A stretch of DNA of 64,000 bases, from the NCBI GenBank assembly GCA_038040485.1, contig JBBPIE010000031.1, positions 1 through 64,000 of the forward strand, given 5' to 3'. The notes beneath the pieces were generated by a model. It did no database searches. It was not told where the DNA came from and was given only the letters and a program-made list of their open reading frames with translations. This DNA comes from Onstottus_B arcticum. Its GTDB lineage: Bacteria > Acidobacteriota > Blastocatellia > UBA7656. The position numbers and the translations under genes were made by a program. Positions 34,458 to 42,022 of this stretch are shown piece by piece. How positions within the stretch are numbered: the stretch's first letter is position 1; the number at the start of each line of letters is the position of its first letter.

Positions 34458-34581
34458 GAAACCCGATGCTCAAGAGCCAGGCGAAGTGTCCTCGGCGTCA
34501 GTAACGACGCTCTTCCATGCCGACCGTACTACAGATCAAAGCTGCCTCGCCTTGTGCTGAAGGAGCAGATGTAGTGCGGCG

Positions 34582-36093
34582 TCACCGCCGCCGTCCGGGT
34601 TTGTTGTTGCTTGAGGGTTTCCTGGATTTGACGTTGCTACCTGTGTCGAGGTTTACCGGCGCCGGATAGCCTCTTCCTTCAAGCGCCGCGATTTTGACGA
34701 CGACTTCTTTCGGTCCCTTGATGGAACGGGTCACCATGCCCGCCCGATTACTGCTGACCGAACTCTTGTTCGACGGCTTGCCCGATGTTGCATTGGAATT
34801 GGCCGTGGTTGAGTCAGACACGTTCAGTCTTCCGCCGGCATCTCGCGACATTTGCTTGAGACCGCTCATCACCTTCGCGAGTTCCGGTTTGGTCAACTGC
34901 TCACGCGTCACACCATACGCTTCGAGCGCCGCGTCGAGATTCTGCTCGGTATTCGTGTCGCGGTCATACACATCGCGGTAAATGTGGAGCTTTCCGTCTT
35001 CAATGGTTATCGTGTCATATCGCAGCTCTACCGGAACGGATCTACTCAGCTTCACGGTCTTAGTCTCGGTCTTGTTCTCTCCGTATTCTGCTATCTGGTC
35101 GTCGGTCAGGTCGACTCCACCCAATTGCGCAAGCAACTTCGCGAAGTCTTTTGCCTGCGAGTCGGTCAGACCGACACAGCCGTGCGATGCGAAGTTGCCG
35201 ATTTTGGCTGACGACTTACCACCGTGTATCAGAGACGGCAAACCTATCGGGATCTTGAGCAGCCCAAGAGGGTTTAACTTGTCGCCAGCTTTGACCGTCT
35301 TACCAACTTTCACCTTGCCGCCCGGCGCTTCAACCCAAGGCTCATCGGGTGGCGTCCAGGTTGGGTTGAAGATGATCGAGCCTGCCTTTCGTAGACCGGT
35401 TGGAAGCGGAAACTCGGGATAGCCGATTCCAATCTTGTACGACTTGACCAGTTGGCCGTTCTCAAAGACGTCCATTCGAAAAGCTGGGTCGTTGACCACT
35501 ATGCGCGTATCGGCAGGTACCCCAACGGCCGCAGCTCCAGCAGGAGGCGCCGCAACCGGCGGAGCGACTGCGACCGGCGGAGCGACCGCGACCGGCGGAA
35601 GCGGTTCGCTTGCGGCAGCCGCATCGTCGCTATTCCATCGATTGGCGACCAGCACGGACAGTTGCCCTACTTTGTCGCGGCCTATCACGTCGCTAATCTC
35701 CAGCTCAGCCCTCTCGCGATAATCGGCTGCGCTTGAGTGGCCATTCGTCGTCTCGCGCCCCGCTTCGCGAAGCCTGGCGGTAGCTTCGTGCGAAATCGCC
35801 TTGAGCCTGCTCACTTGCGCATCCGTCAATTGGAGCCTTGACTGCAACTCGGCCGCGAATGCCTCGTCGGCAAGAAACGCATCAAGCACCGGCAAGGTCA
35901 CCGCCCACTCGCTCTGAGTCCTGGCGATCTCAGGACTCGACGCGGCCGCGGTGTTTGAGTTTGAGGCACCCGCGGATTTTGAATTCGTATTGGCAGGTGA
36001 GCCTGTGTTGGACACCTGTTTTGTGGATTCGACAGCGCACCCGGCGTTTGCCAGGAGAGCAGAAAAGACAAGTGCTTTCAGGATCGGCTTCAT
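34582..36093 (-). CDS. L,D-transpeptidase (YkuD) lipoprotein
   Basis: A 503-residue protein with AAAGGA before the ATG. Lipobox LANAGC gives a lipoprotein. A helical region (about residues 70-155) is followed by a Pro/Val/Ala linker of repeated APPVAV units. The YkuD domain runs from about residue 200: RIVVNDPAFRMDVFENGQ, PLPTGLRKAG, and the catalytic IHGG...SHGCVGL, with Cys in place; the usual Arg after SHGC is Gly-Leu here. The tail is basic and low-complexity. It makes 3-3 cross-links or attaches lipoproteins. Confidence 0.9.
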   Translation of the reverse strand: MKPILKALVFSALLANAGCAVESTKQVSNTGSPANTNSKSAGASNSNTAAASSPEIARTQSEWAVTLPVLDAFLADEAFAAELQSRLQLTDAQVSRLKAISHEATARLREAGRETTNGHSSAADYRERAELEISDVIGRDKVGQLSVLVANRWNSDDAAAASEPLPPVAVAPPVAVAPPVAAPPAGAAAVGVPADTRIVVNDPAFRMDVFENGQLVKSYKIGIGYPEFPLPTGLRKAGSIIFNPTWTPPDEPWVEAPGGKVKVGKTVKAGDKLNPLGLLKIPIGLPSLIHGGKSSAKIGNFASHGCVGLTDSQAKDFAKLLAQLGGVDLTDDQIAEYGENKTETKTVKLSRSVPVELRYDTITIEDGKLHIYRDVYDRDTNTEQNLDAALEAYGVTREQLTKPELAKVMSGLKQMSRDAGGRLNVSDSTTANSNATSGKPSNKSSVSSNRAGMVTRSIKGPKEVVVKIAALEGRGYPAPVNLDTGSNVKSRKPSSNNKPGRRR

Positions 36094-36372
36094 CAGTAAT
36101 TCCTTTTATCGCTCGCCCGAGAGGGAGCGCGGCTTCGTGCAATGAATCTGATGCCCACTGGAAGCGTAGGCGATTGTGCTTGATGCAAATCGTTGGCCTA
36201 CACCGATGCGAAAATCAAATCATGATACAGCCTATCGGACTAGCGTTTCTGTGCAGTATTGGACAGGTTGCGAAATGAATGCGACGACAGTATCAGTTAT
36301 TCGGCCACGTTCGTTCGCTTTCACTACGCCATTGGACTCCTCGAGTGTTGGGCTTTGTTACGACGGCGGCTT

Positions 36373-36460
36373 GTACGGGCGGCCCTCCGTGGCCGCCCCT
36401 CTTCACGCAACTTGGTGGCTCGCATTTCGAGAAGGGCCGGCTACGGAGGGCCGCCCGCAC
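36373..36460. repeat. GGGCGGCCCTCCGT palindrome
   Basis: Inverted arms 36373-36401 and 36431-36460 share GGGCGGCCCTCCGT. It lies upstream of the hydrolase start in the gap 36094-36597; the rest of that 504-base gap shows nothing recognisable. Confidence 0.8.
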
Positions 36461-36597
36461 AGGACGGTCTGAAACTCTTGACGGCGGCGCTCGTTGAAGT
36501 CAGAGTGCTTTCTGCGTTGGCGCAGCACGACCGTCAGCGTGGCGCAAAGCTGCCAGCTTGCGAACCCCGCGACCTTTTTCCGCTCGGGAGGGAACCG

Positions 36598-37458
36598 TTG
36601 GAACCGATTTCGCACTACTACTACTCACACCGCTTGAGGCTCCACTTCTGGGACTGGGGCAATGAAGGCAAGCCCGCGTTGATCCTCGTACACGGCGGGT
36701 TGGATCACGCTCGCAACTGGGACTGGGTAGCTCGAGCCTTGCGCGAACACTTTCACGTCTACGCTATCGACTTGCGAGGTCACGGCAACAGCCAGTGGGC
36801 GCCCGGCGCGCTCTACAGCATCGCTGAACATGTGTTGGATCTGTCTGCGCTCGCCGACATCATCAACGCGTCGCCGATCTACCTGGTAGGCCACTCGCTC
36901 GGCGGGATCGTTACGCTGTTCTACTCCGGCGTCTATCCCGATCGAGTCAAAAAAGCGGTCTCGATCGAAGGCCTCGGTCCGCCGCTCAACCATCGAATCT
37001 TCGGCCCCGCGTCGGAGCGAATGCGCACCTGGATCGAAGCGGTCCGCCAGACCGAACGCCGAGACCCTCACAGTTATCCGAGCATCGACTCAGCAGTCGC
37101 GCGAATGAAAGAAGCGAACCCGCATCTCTCGGACGAAGTAGCTAGGCACTTGACTCTGCACGGAACCAACTGGAACGCGGACGGTTCGCTGGTATGGAAA
37201 TTCGACAACTACGCGCGGCCGTTCTCGCCTTACGGTCACAACAAACAGGACTTCGTCGAGATCTTGGGGCAGATCACTTGTCCGGTTTTGTTGTTCTGGG
37301 GAATGGAGAGCTGGGCCGCCGACCCCGAATCAGACGGCCGCGCTCAAGTGATCAAGAACCACCGATTGGTTAAGGTGCCTCACGCGGGTCATTGGGTCCA
37401 TCACGATCAGTTGGAAGTTTTTCTGTCGGAGACGCTGAAGTTTCTCGTCGAGACTTGA
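36598..37458 (+). CDS. Alpha/beta hydrolase
   Basis: A 286-residue protein if it starts at TTG 36598, which follows GGGAGGGA; longer in-frame readings run through the palindrome and are not homologous. Oxyanion motif LVHGGLDHARNWDW, Asp in YAIDLRGHG, nucleophile elbow GHSLGG and C-terminal His in HAGHWVHHDQ make a full catalytic triad. The broad family includes epoxide hydrolases and esterases; the substrate is unknown. Confidence 0.87.
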   Translation: MEPISHYYYSHRLRLHFWDWGNEGKPALILVHGGLDHARNWDWVARALREHFHVYAIDLRGHGNSQWAPGALYSIAEHVLDLSALADIINASPIYLVGHSLGGIVTLFYSGVYPDRVKKAVSIEGLGPPLNHRIFGPASERMRTWIEAVRQTERRDPHSYPSIDSAVARMKEANPHLSDEVARHLTLHGTNWNADGSLVWKFDNYARPFSPYGHNKQDFVEILGQITCPVLLFWGMESWAADPESDGRAQVIKNHRLVKVPHAGHWVHHDQLEVFLSETLKFLVET

Positions 37459-37542
37459 AGTATCGATGTTCATCATTCGCGCTTCATCTTATCGAGGTCG
37501 CGGGCTCTGAGTTGCTCGACATTGAAAGGGTGAGACCGTTCG

Positions 37543-37698
37543 CAACTCCGCTAGGAGTTGGATGTTTATAGTACGGGGCGCCGGTGCCGCCTCACCCCGT
37601 CAGGGGTGATATGCTCTCGCACCGTGGGGCATTGCACTCCTCTGGAGTGCGGCGCGGTGTCGCTCGCATTCTATGAACATTGCACTCCGATGGAGCGC
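37543..37698. repeat. Cluster of four short hairpins (CACTCC-n-GGAGTG type)
   Basis: Stems of 7 bp with 3-4 nt loops: CAACTCC-GCTA-GGAGTTG (37543-37560), TCACCCC-GTCA-GGGGTGA (37592-37609), GCACTCC-TCT-GGAGTGC (37634-37650) and GCACTCC-GAT-GGAGCGC (37682-37698, one mismatch). They sit at about 30-50 base spacing in the 320-base gap before the toxin-antitoxin run. Confidence 0.88.
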
Positions 37699-37778
37699 GT
37701 CACCACGGGACTCAAAGAACTTTACCTCAGTCCGTATTCTGATCTATATTTGGATTCGAATTCAAAGCTCCATACAAG

Positions 37779-38093
37779 GTGGTGAGCACCGTGCGCGACA
37801 TCAATGTTTCAGAAGGGATAGTTCCTCTCGGAGAATTCAAGACCAGGGCATCGAAGATCATCAGGGAGTTGGACGGCAGTGATGAGCCCTTAGTTATCAC
37901 TCAGAACGGGAGGCCTGCCGCAGTCTTGATGTCTCCTGCCGCATTTCAGGAATTGCGCGAACAACACGAGATCGCGCTGGCCGTGGCAGAAGGATTAGCG
38001 GACAGCGAGGCGGGGCGCGTCGTAGATCACAAGAAAGTCAGACGATGGCTTGAGAGCTGGGGTACGGATACCGAGCGGGATGCGCCGAAATGA
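37779..38093 (+). CDS. Phd/YefM-family antitoxin
   Basis: About 104 residues; GTG starts at 37779, 37782 or 37791 are possible. Core motif IVPLGEFKTRASKIIRELDG followed by EPLVITQNGRPAAVLMSP is the classical Phd/YefM DNA-binding fold. The C-terminus is the toxin-binding part. It overlaps the next gene by ATGA, the usual coupling with a RelE/ParE toxin, but that toxin is frameshifted. Confidence 0.9.
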   Translation: MVSTVRDINVSEGIVPLGEFKTRASKIIRELDGSDEPLVITQNGRPAAVLMSPAAFQELREQHEIALAVAEGLADSEAGRVVDHKKVRRWLESWGTDTERDAPK

Positions 38094-38373
38094 AACCGGT
38101 TTGGACTCGAGCGGCGATCCGAGACCTCACTCACTTGAGAGACTACATCGCCCGCGAGAACCCCACCGCCGCCCGCGAGATTGCTTCGCGTATCGTGGGC
38201 GCGACCGACCGAGTCATTCAATTCCCGAGGTCGGCCGCGCCGGCAGAATGAAAGGCACCCGTGAGATTGTAGTACCCGGCACGCAATACCTGATTGTCTA
38301 TCGCTTGAAAAAGAATGCCGTTCACTTCCTAAGAGTGCGACACGGACGTCAAGAATGGCTCAAAGGAAAGTGA
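38090..38373 (+). pseudogene. ParE-family toxin, frameshifted
   Basis: Starts MKPVWTRAAIRDLTHLRDYI and continues to VIQFP, then stops after AAPAE. In the -1 frame the missing half continues perfectly: EVGRAGRMKGTREIVVPGTQ, YLIVYRLKKNAVHFLRVRHG, RQEW. One missing base in CCGAGGTC (38230-38240) explains it. Both halves are otherwise well preserved, so the loss is recent or a sequencing error. ParE toxins inhibit gyrase. Confidence 0.87.
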
Positions 38374-38443
38374 CGAACCTCTGACTTCTAACCTCTGACT
38401 TCTGATCTCCAGTTCTCGCGACTCCTGTGGTATCGTTGCTTCA

Positions 38444-38788
38444 ATGCAAGCCAAGGAAACCGTACAATCCCTTCTCGCGGGTCTCCCGGATGACTGTAGC
38501 CTCGATGATATTCTCTACCATCTCTATGTGATTCAAATGGTAGAGCGCGGGATAGCGGACGCCGACGCGGGGCGATTGATTCCACATGAGACGGTGGCCG
38601 AGGAGATGAGGCTCAAGTGGCAGGTCGGACCCGAGTCTACGCGTGCAAGCAGGGCTAAGCGAAGCACACTAAGCGACGAGCATATGCACATCCTTGGAGG
38701 CATAGCGCGCGGCGAGAAAGCGATCCGCGACGGCCGAACTTTCGGCCATTCCGAGGCGAAGAGAAGAATGAAACGACGGCTCGACTAA
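38444..38788 (+). CDS. Antitoxin-like protein, apparently a tandem of two antitoxin modules
   Basis: 114 residues. Residues 1-60 (LDDILYHLYVIQMVERGIADADAG, IPHETVAEEMRLKW) resemble small antitoxins partnered with ParE toxins. Residues 75-114 (HILGGIARGEKAIRDGRTFG, SEAKRRMKRRLD) read as the toxin-proximal end of another such antitoxin. The fusion may be natural or a deletion product. Its reading is followed at once by a ParE N-terminal stub, the expected partner. Confidence 0.65.
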   Translation: MQAKETVQSLLAGLPDDCSLDDILYHLYVIQMVERGIADADAGRLIPHETVAEEMRLKWQVGPESTRASRAKRSTLSDEHMHILGGIARGEKAIRDGRTFGHSEAKRRMKRRLD

Positions 38789-38874
38789 TATGGACCGAGC
38801 CCGCGCTGCAAGACCTGGAGGCGATAGCCGACTACATCGCACTCGACAAGCCAACTGGCGCAAGGAGGTTCGCG
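38776..38874 (+). pseudogene. ParE-family toxin N-terminal stub
   Basis: In the frame beginning ACG (where ATG is expected), the sequence reads ARLIWTEPALQDLEAIADYI then ALDKPTGARRF, the first about 31 residues of a ParE toxin. Then it joins, in frame, the HicB gene. The rest of the toxin is absent. Confidence 0.75.
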
Positions 38875-39072
38875 GTGAAATACAAGATCGCGCTGTACGA
38901 ATCGGAAGAGGGTTACAGCGTACGGTGCCCGGGGCTGCCTGGGTGTTGGTCGCAAGGACAAACCGAGAAAGAAGCCCTGGAGAACATCGAAGACGCCATC
39001 AAAGAGTACTTGGCGACCGTTGACGACTTGATGCAAGACGCTGAAGTCCGAGAGATTGAGGTGTCTGTCTGA
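38875..39072 (+). CDS. hicB: HicB-family antitoxin
   Basis: A 65-residue protein starting at GTG, preceded by a perfect AAGGAGG. Sequence IALYESEEGYSVRCPGLPGC plus SQGQTEKEALENIEDAIKEYL is the HicB partial RNase-H-like fold. It neutralises HicA, whose gene follows immediately but is broken. It has no separate DNA-binding domain. Confidence 0.92.
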   Translation: MKYKIALYESEEGYSVRCPGLPGCWSQGQTEKEALENIEDAIKEYLATVDDLMQDAEVREIEVSV

Positions 39073-39284
39073 ATGCCAAAGATCCCCGGCGTGAATCACC
39101 TTGCCGCCGTTCGGGCGCTGGAGAAAGCTGGATTTCGATAGCCCGCCAAGGCAAGCACGTCGTGATGACTGATGGTTCTCGCATCGTAACTATCCCTCGC
39201 CACAATCCGGTCAACGCAATAACGATGGGCGGAATCGTGCGCGACGCAGGCCTGACCATCGAGGAGTTCAAGAAGCTTCTCTGA
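39073..39284 (+). pseudogene. hicA: HicA-family mRNA interferase, frameshifted
   Basis: Starts at the base after the hicB stop: MPKIPGVNHLAAVRALEKAG, FR, then a stop. One missing base near 39139 restores the rest: IARQGKHVVMTDGSRIVTIP, RHNPVNAITMGGIVRDAGL, to a natural end at 39284. The catalytic His (GKHVVM) survives in the shifted frame. Confidence 0.88.
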
Positions 39285-39592
39285 CAGCGTCTGCTGTTAG
39301 CTCTTTGCCTCGGCTCTGCCTCTACGGGCTGACTTCAGATCTGACTTCCGACCTTTGAATTCTGATCTCTAAGGTCTTAGTGAGCATCACGAAAGTTAGC
39401 CCTAAACCTCGATAGCTTCATAGGAAGAAATCCAACAGAACCGACCACTTGCGATTGACTTGACCTCCACTAGAGCATAGGCTTGTTCACGAACAGAGCC
39501 CAGCTAACTCTCTTCTCAGTCTCTCTGGAACTCGCCAGTCTCTCTGAAGCAAACAGCTCACCTGCCAACGAAACGTGGGAAAGGATTCGATA
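39285..39592. other. Gap with degenerate pyrimidine-rich heptamer repeats
   Basis: About 39330-39375 holds imperfect seven-base units of the form GACTTCN/GATCTCT, resembling the short array at 38376-38415. No gene or promoter stands out in the rest. Confidence 0.45.
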
Positions 39593-40045
39593 ATGAAAAA
39601 GAACATCCTGCTGATGATGGTTGTTTTTTTGACAACGGGCATGGTCGCTTACTCCCAGAAAGAGGAAAGGCAACAGAAGGTACCGCCTGGTTCGAAACTC
39701 TTTATCGCGCCGATGGAAGGCAATCTCCATCCGTTCATCGCCGCCGAGATCCTTAAGAAAAAGCTCCCGGTCGTAGTTGTGACCGAAGACAAGGACGCTG
39801 ACTTCATCCTCACGGGCGCCTCAATCCGCGGTGACGATAAGTGGTATCACACCGTCTTCGGCGGAAAAGACAAGAACGAAGGTAGCGTTCAGCTAATAAG
39901 CGTCAAAGAGAAAACACTCGTCTGGGCCGGTGAAGCGGGTGACCGCTCGCTCATGTGGGGAGGCCTTAGGCGTGGCGGACAACGCAAAGTAGCGGACCGG
40001 ATTGTAAGCAAGATGAAGGACGATCTCTTCAAGAGCTCACATTAA
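39593..40045 (+). CDS. Small secreted protein of unknown function
   Basis: A 150-residue protein with AAAGGA before the ATG at 39593 and a signal peptide (MKKNILLMMVVFLTTGMVAYS). The mature part has an alternating alpha/beta pattern: KLFIAPMEGNLHPFIAAEIL, DADFILTGASIRGDDKW, then QLISVKEKTLVWAGEAGDRS, resembling lipoprotein-type proteins of outer-membrane assembly. Function unknown; a PEGA-domain fragment follows. Confidence 0.75.
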   Translation: MKKNILLMMVVFLTTGMVAYSQKEERQQKVPPGSKLFIAPMEGNLHPFIAAEILKKKLPVVVVTEDKDADFILTGASIRGDDKWYHTVFGGKDKNEGSVQLISVKEKTLVWAGEAGDRSLMWGGLRRGGQRKVADRIVSKMKDDLFKSSH

Positions 40046-40052
40046 GCCTTGA

Positions 40053-40400
40053 AAAGACACAACGATCAAGGGAACGGAAATAACTGCCTACAACGGAGAC
40101 GCACCGCTCGACCCGGCGAAGTTCGCTCCGAAGGTTGCCACTACTGAACCTTCGCCGGAAGCGGTAACTCCGCCGTCCGCTGCCGAGCCCTCGACGATCA
40201 TAATCAAGTCAACTCCCGACGGCGCCGACATCACGGTAGACGGCAAGTTCGTCGGCAGCACTCCATCGACGTTGCGCTTGAGCATCGGTGAGCACACGAT
40301 CACGATCGGAAAATCAGGCTTCAAAGCCTGGGAACGCACGATGACTGTCAGCCCGGCAGGCAACGTGAACATCGAGGCTACATTGGAGAAGCTTCCGTAG
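40053..40400 (+). pseudogene. 5'-truncated PEGA-domain protein
   Basis: An open frame with no start codon reads GTEITAYNGDAPLDPAKFAP, a Pro/Ala/Thr linker, then a PEGA domain: STPDGADITVDGKFVGSTPS, RLSIGEHTITIGKSGFKAWE. PEGA domains bind surface polysaccharides. The N-terminal export signal is missing. It could be a lost C-terminal half of a larger protein. Confidence 0.7.
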
Positions 40401-40431
40401 TTGGGGACGCGCCGCGATCTGGCCGGCCTTA

Positions 40432-40678
40432 ACCCTGAAAGGGTGGAGGCATACAGCCACGGGTGAGTCCGCGAACCCGTGGACACCGGCGTATAGCAGC
40501 ACTAACCCGCGCAGCGGGTGACGGCCTTTGATTGGCGAAACCCTGGTAAGGATTGCCGAGTAAGTGTCGGCTTTGTAAGCAACTCTACGTCGTTGCCCAC
40601 CAACCAGCCGCCACCCTCTTCGAGGGTTCAGGCGACTCTACTTCACGCGTCTCCACGGGTTCGCGGACTCACCCGTGG
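40432..40678. repeat. Palindrome cluster with an exactly inverted 26-bp element
   Basis: ACCCT-GAA-AGGGT-type and ACCCGC-GCA-GCGGGT (40505-40519) hairpins lie beside CCACGGGT-N10-ACCCGTGG at 40457-40482. The same 26 bases occur exactly inverted at 40653-40678. The cluster joins the truncated BrnT gene directly. Confidence 0.88.
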
Positions 40679-40730
40679 CTTAAACCCGACATCCCGTCCG
40701 GGATTCTGGCGTCGCTTTCCTTTTGTTGAA

Positions 40731-40892
40731 AAGGGTCATCGCCTGGGAGAGAATATGTTCTCGGCGCTTGGACAGACAGAAGCGGGCCGGTACTTAGTTG
40801 TATTCTTCATACACAAGAAGGAAGGGCAGGCGTTGATACTATCCGCCCGGGATATGACGGCGTCGGAACGGAGACTGTATGGCAAGAAATAA
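40731..40892 (+). pseudogene. brnT: 5'-truncated BrnT-family toxin
   Basis: The C-terminal 50 residues of a BrnT toxin remain: ENMFSALGQTEAGRYLVVFF, then EGQALILSARDMTASERRLY. Upstream the frame runs through the palindrome cluster. The catalytic N-terminal half is lost. It overlaps the following antitoxin by 14 bases, the usual brnT-brnA arrangement. Confidence 0.82.
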
Positions 40893-41142
40893 AAGCTCAC
40901 TTTCGAAGGCAGGCTCGTACCAAGAGATTGCCGAATTCTGGGATACGCACGACCTCGCCGAACACTGGGACAAAACCAAGCCGGCTGAATTCGAAGTCGA
41001 TATTCAATCCGAAACTACTTACTATCCGGTTGAGAACGCATTGTCGAAGAAGATTCGCACCGCGGCCAGGAAGCGCGGAGTCTCCCCCGAGACTTTGTTG
41101 AACTTGTGGGTAAAGGAAAAGCTCGAAGAGAAGCGACCGTGA
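40879..41142 (+). CDS. brnA: BrnA-type (CopG-like) antitoxin
   Basis: An 87-residue protein: SYQEIAEFWDTHDLAEHWDK is the toxin-wrapping part, and ENALSKKIRTAARKRGVSPE plus TLLNLWVKEKL is the ribbon-helix-helix DNA-binding part. It is intact while its toxin is not. Confidence 0.85.
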   Translation: MARNKSSLSKAGSYQEIAEFWDTHDLAEHWDKTKPAEFEVDIQSETTYYPVENALSKKIRTAARKRGVSPETLLNLWVKEKLEEKRP

Positions 41143-41224
41143 GCGACGTACGGGCTCTCCCTTTCAATTCTGAACACCGACCCTCTGTTTTCTATCCACT
41201 TGCTCTTCTGTTATCGTTGCCATC

Positions 41225-41289
41225 GATTCGGACAAGACTTACGTAGAACAACGAGACGGCGGCTACTGGATCACGAGCACACGGATCCG
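41225..41289 (+). pseudogene. DUF433 antitoxin N-terminal fragment
   Basis: The bases encode KTYVEQRDGGYWITSTRI, the conserved N-terminus of many DUF433 proteins, then the homology ends. It has no start codon in frame that makes sense and is followed by a separate intact DUF433 gene. It is a remnant of another module. Confidence 0.7.
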
Positions 41290-41343
41290 TTTCCTAGTGC
41301 AACGAAGATGTAATAGACTGTGTGCGTCAGGCGGAGCGATCTA

Positions 41344-41658
41344 ATGAGTGCAGTTTTCGAGATCCCAATTGAAACCGATGCCGACGGAGTGATTCGCGTG
41401 GCCAGGACTCGTGTTACGCTGGACACGCTTGTGGCAGCCTTCAATGAGGGCGCGACCGCGGAAGAGATCGTCCAGCAGTACCCGTCGCTTGCGCTCGGCG
41501 ACGTGTATGCGGTGATCGGCTACTACCTGCACAATCAGGCCGAGGTAGAGCAGTATCTTGAACGGCGCAAAGAAGAATCCCTTCGCGTGCGCGCGGAAAA
41601 CGAAGCCCGCTTTGATCCCGAGGGCATTCGCGATAGGCTCCTAGCCCGCCGCCACTAG
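41344..41658 (+). CDS. DUF433-family antitoxin
   Basis: A 104-residue protein. The ATG at 41344 follows AGGCGGAG. RVARTRVTLDTLVAAFNEGA, then AEEIVQQYPSLALGDVYAVI is the DUF433 winged-helix fold. Residues 75-104 are charged and helical. It is the known partner of DUF5615 PIN-like toxins, whose gene follows 11 bases later. Confidence 0.9.
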   Translation: MSAVFEIPIETDADGVIRVARTRVTLDTLVAAFNEGATAEEIVQQYPSLALGDVYAVIGYYLHNQAEVEQYLERRKEESLRVRAENEARFDPEGIRDRLLARRH

Positions 41659-41669
41659 AGCGCGACTTG

Positions 41670-41891
41670 ATGCTACGTTTCGCTGCAGACGAAAACTTCA
41701 ACAACGACATTGTGCGAGGTCTCAGGCGTCGGAAGCCGAACCTTGATGTAGTACGAGTTCAGGAAGCGGGGCTGTCCGGCGCTGTTGATCCCGATGTGCT
41801 CGAGTGGGCGGCTCGGGAAGGTCGTGTTCTTCTCACCCACGACGTACGGCACTCCACTTCCGCACTTCTCTTTGGAGTTGTGTTCATTTAG
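41670..41891 (+). pseudogene. DUF5615 (PIN-like) toxin, 3'-truncated
   Basis: Starts MLRFAADENFNNDIVRGLRR with the conserved Asp-Glu-Asn, and reaches GRVLLTHDV with the second acidic motif, then diverges into HSTSALLFGVVFI and stops. At 73 residues it is well short of the usual 110-120. The missing part holds the last acidic residues of the PIN-like active site. Confidence 0.78.
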
Positions 41892-41971
41892 CTCTGGCAT
41901 CAAGCCCGGCGCCGTGACCAGCTAGTTTGCGGTAGACGGAAGTACGATTTTTAGTTGAAGGCACTATACGT

Positions 41972-42012
41972 CGTGCGCAATAATTCCCGCCAGGCGCGAA
42001 TTAGTGCGCACG
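41972..42012 (+). promoter_or_regulatory. Inverted repeat upstream of abiEi, candidate AbiEi operator
   Basis: CGTGCGCAATAATTC (41972-41986) and GAATTAGTGCGCACG (41998-42012) are inverted with one mismatch, 11 bases apart, ending 10 bases before the start codon. AbiEi antitoxins are known to bind inverted repeats in their own promoters, so this is a good operator candidate. Confidence 0.65.
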
Positions 42013-42022
42013 GAGCATACCA

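Noticed and set aside
36259..36597. Longer N-terminus for the alpha/beta hydrolase
   Set aside because: The extra 113 codons run through a palindrome and have no hydrolase similarity; TTG 36598 has a good ribosome binding site.
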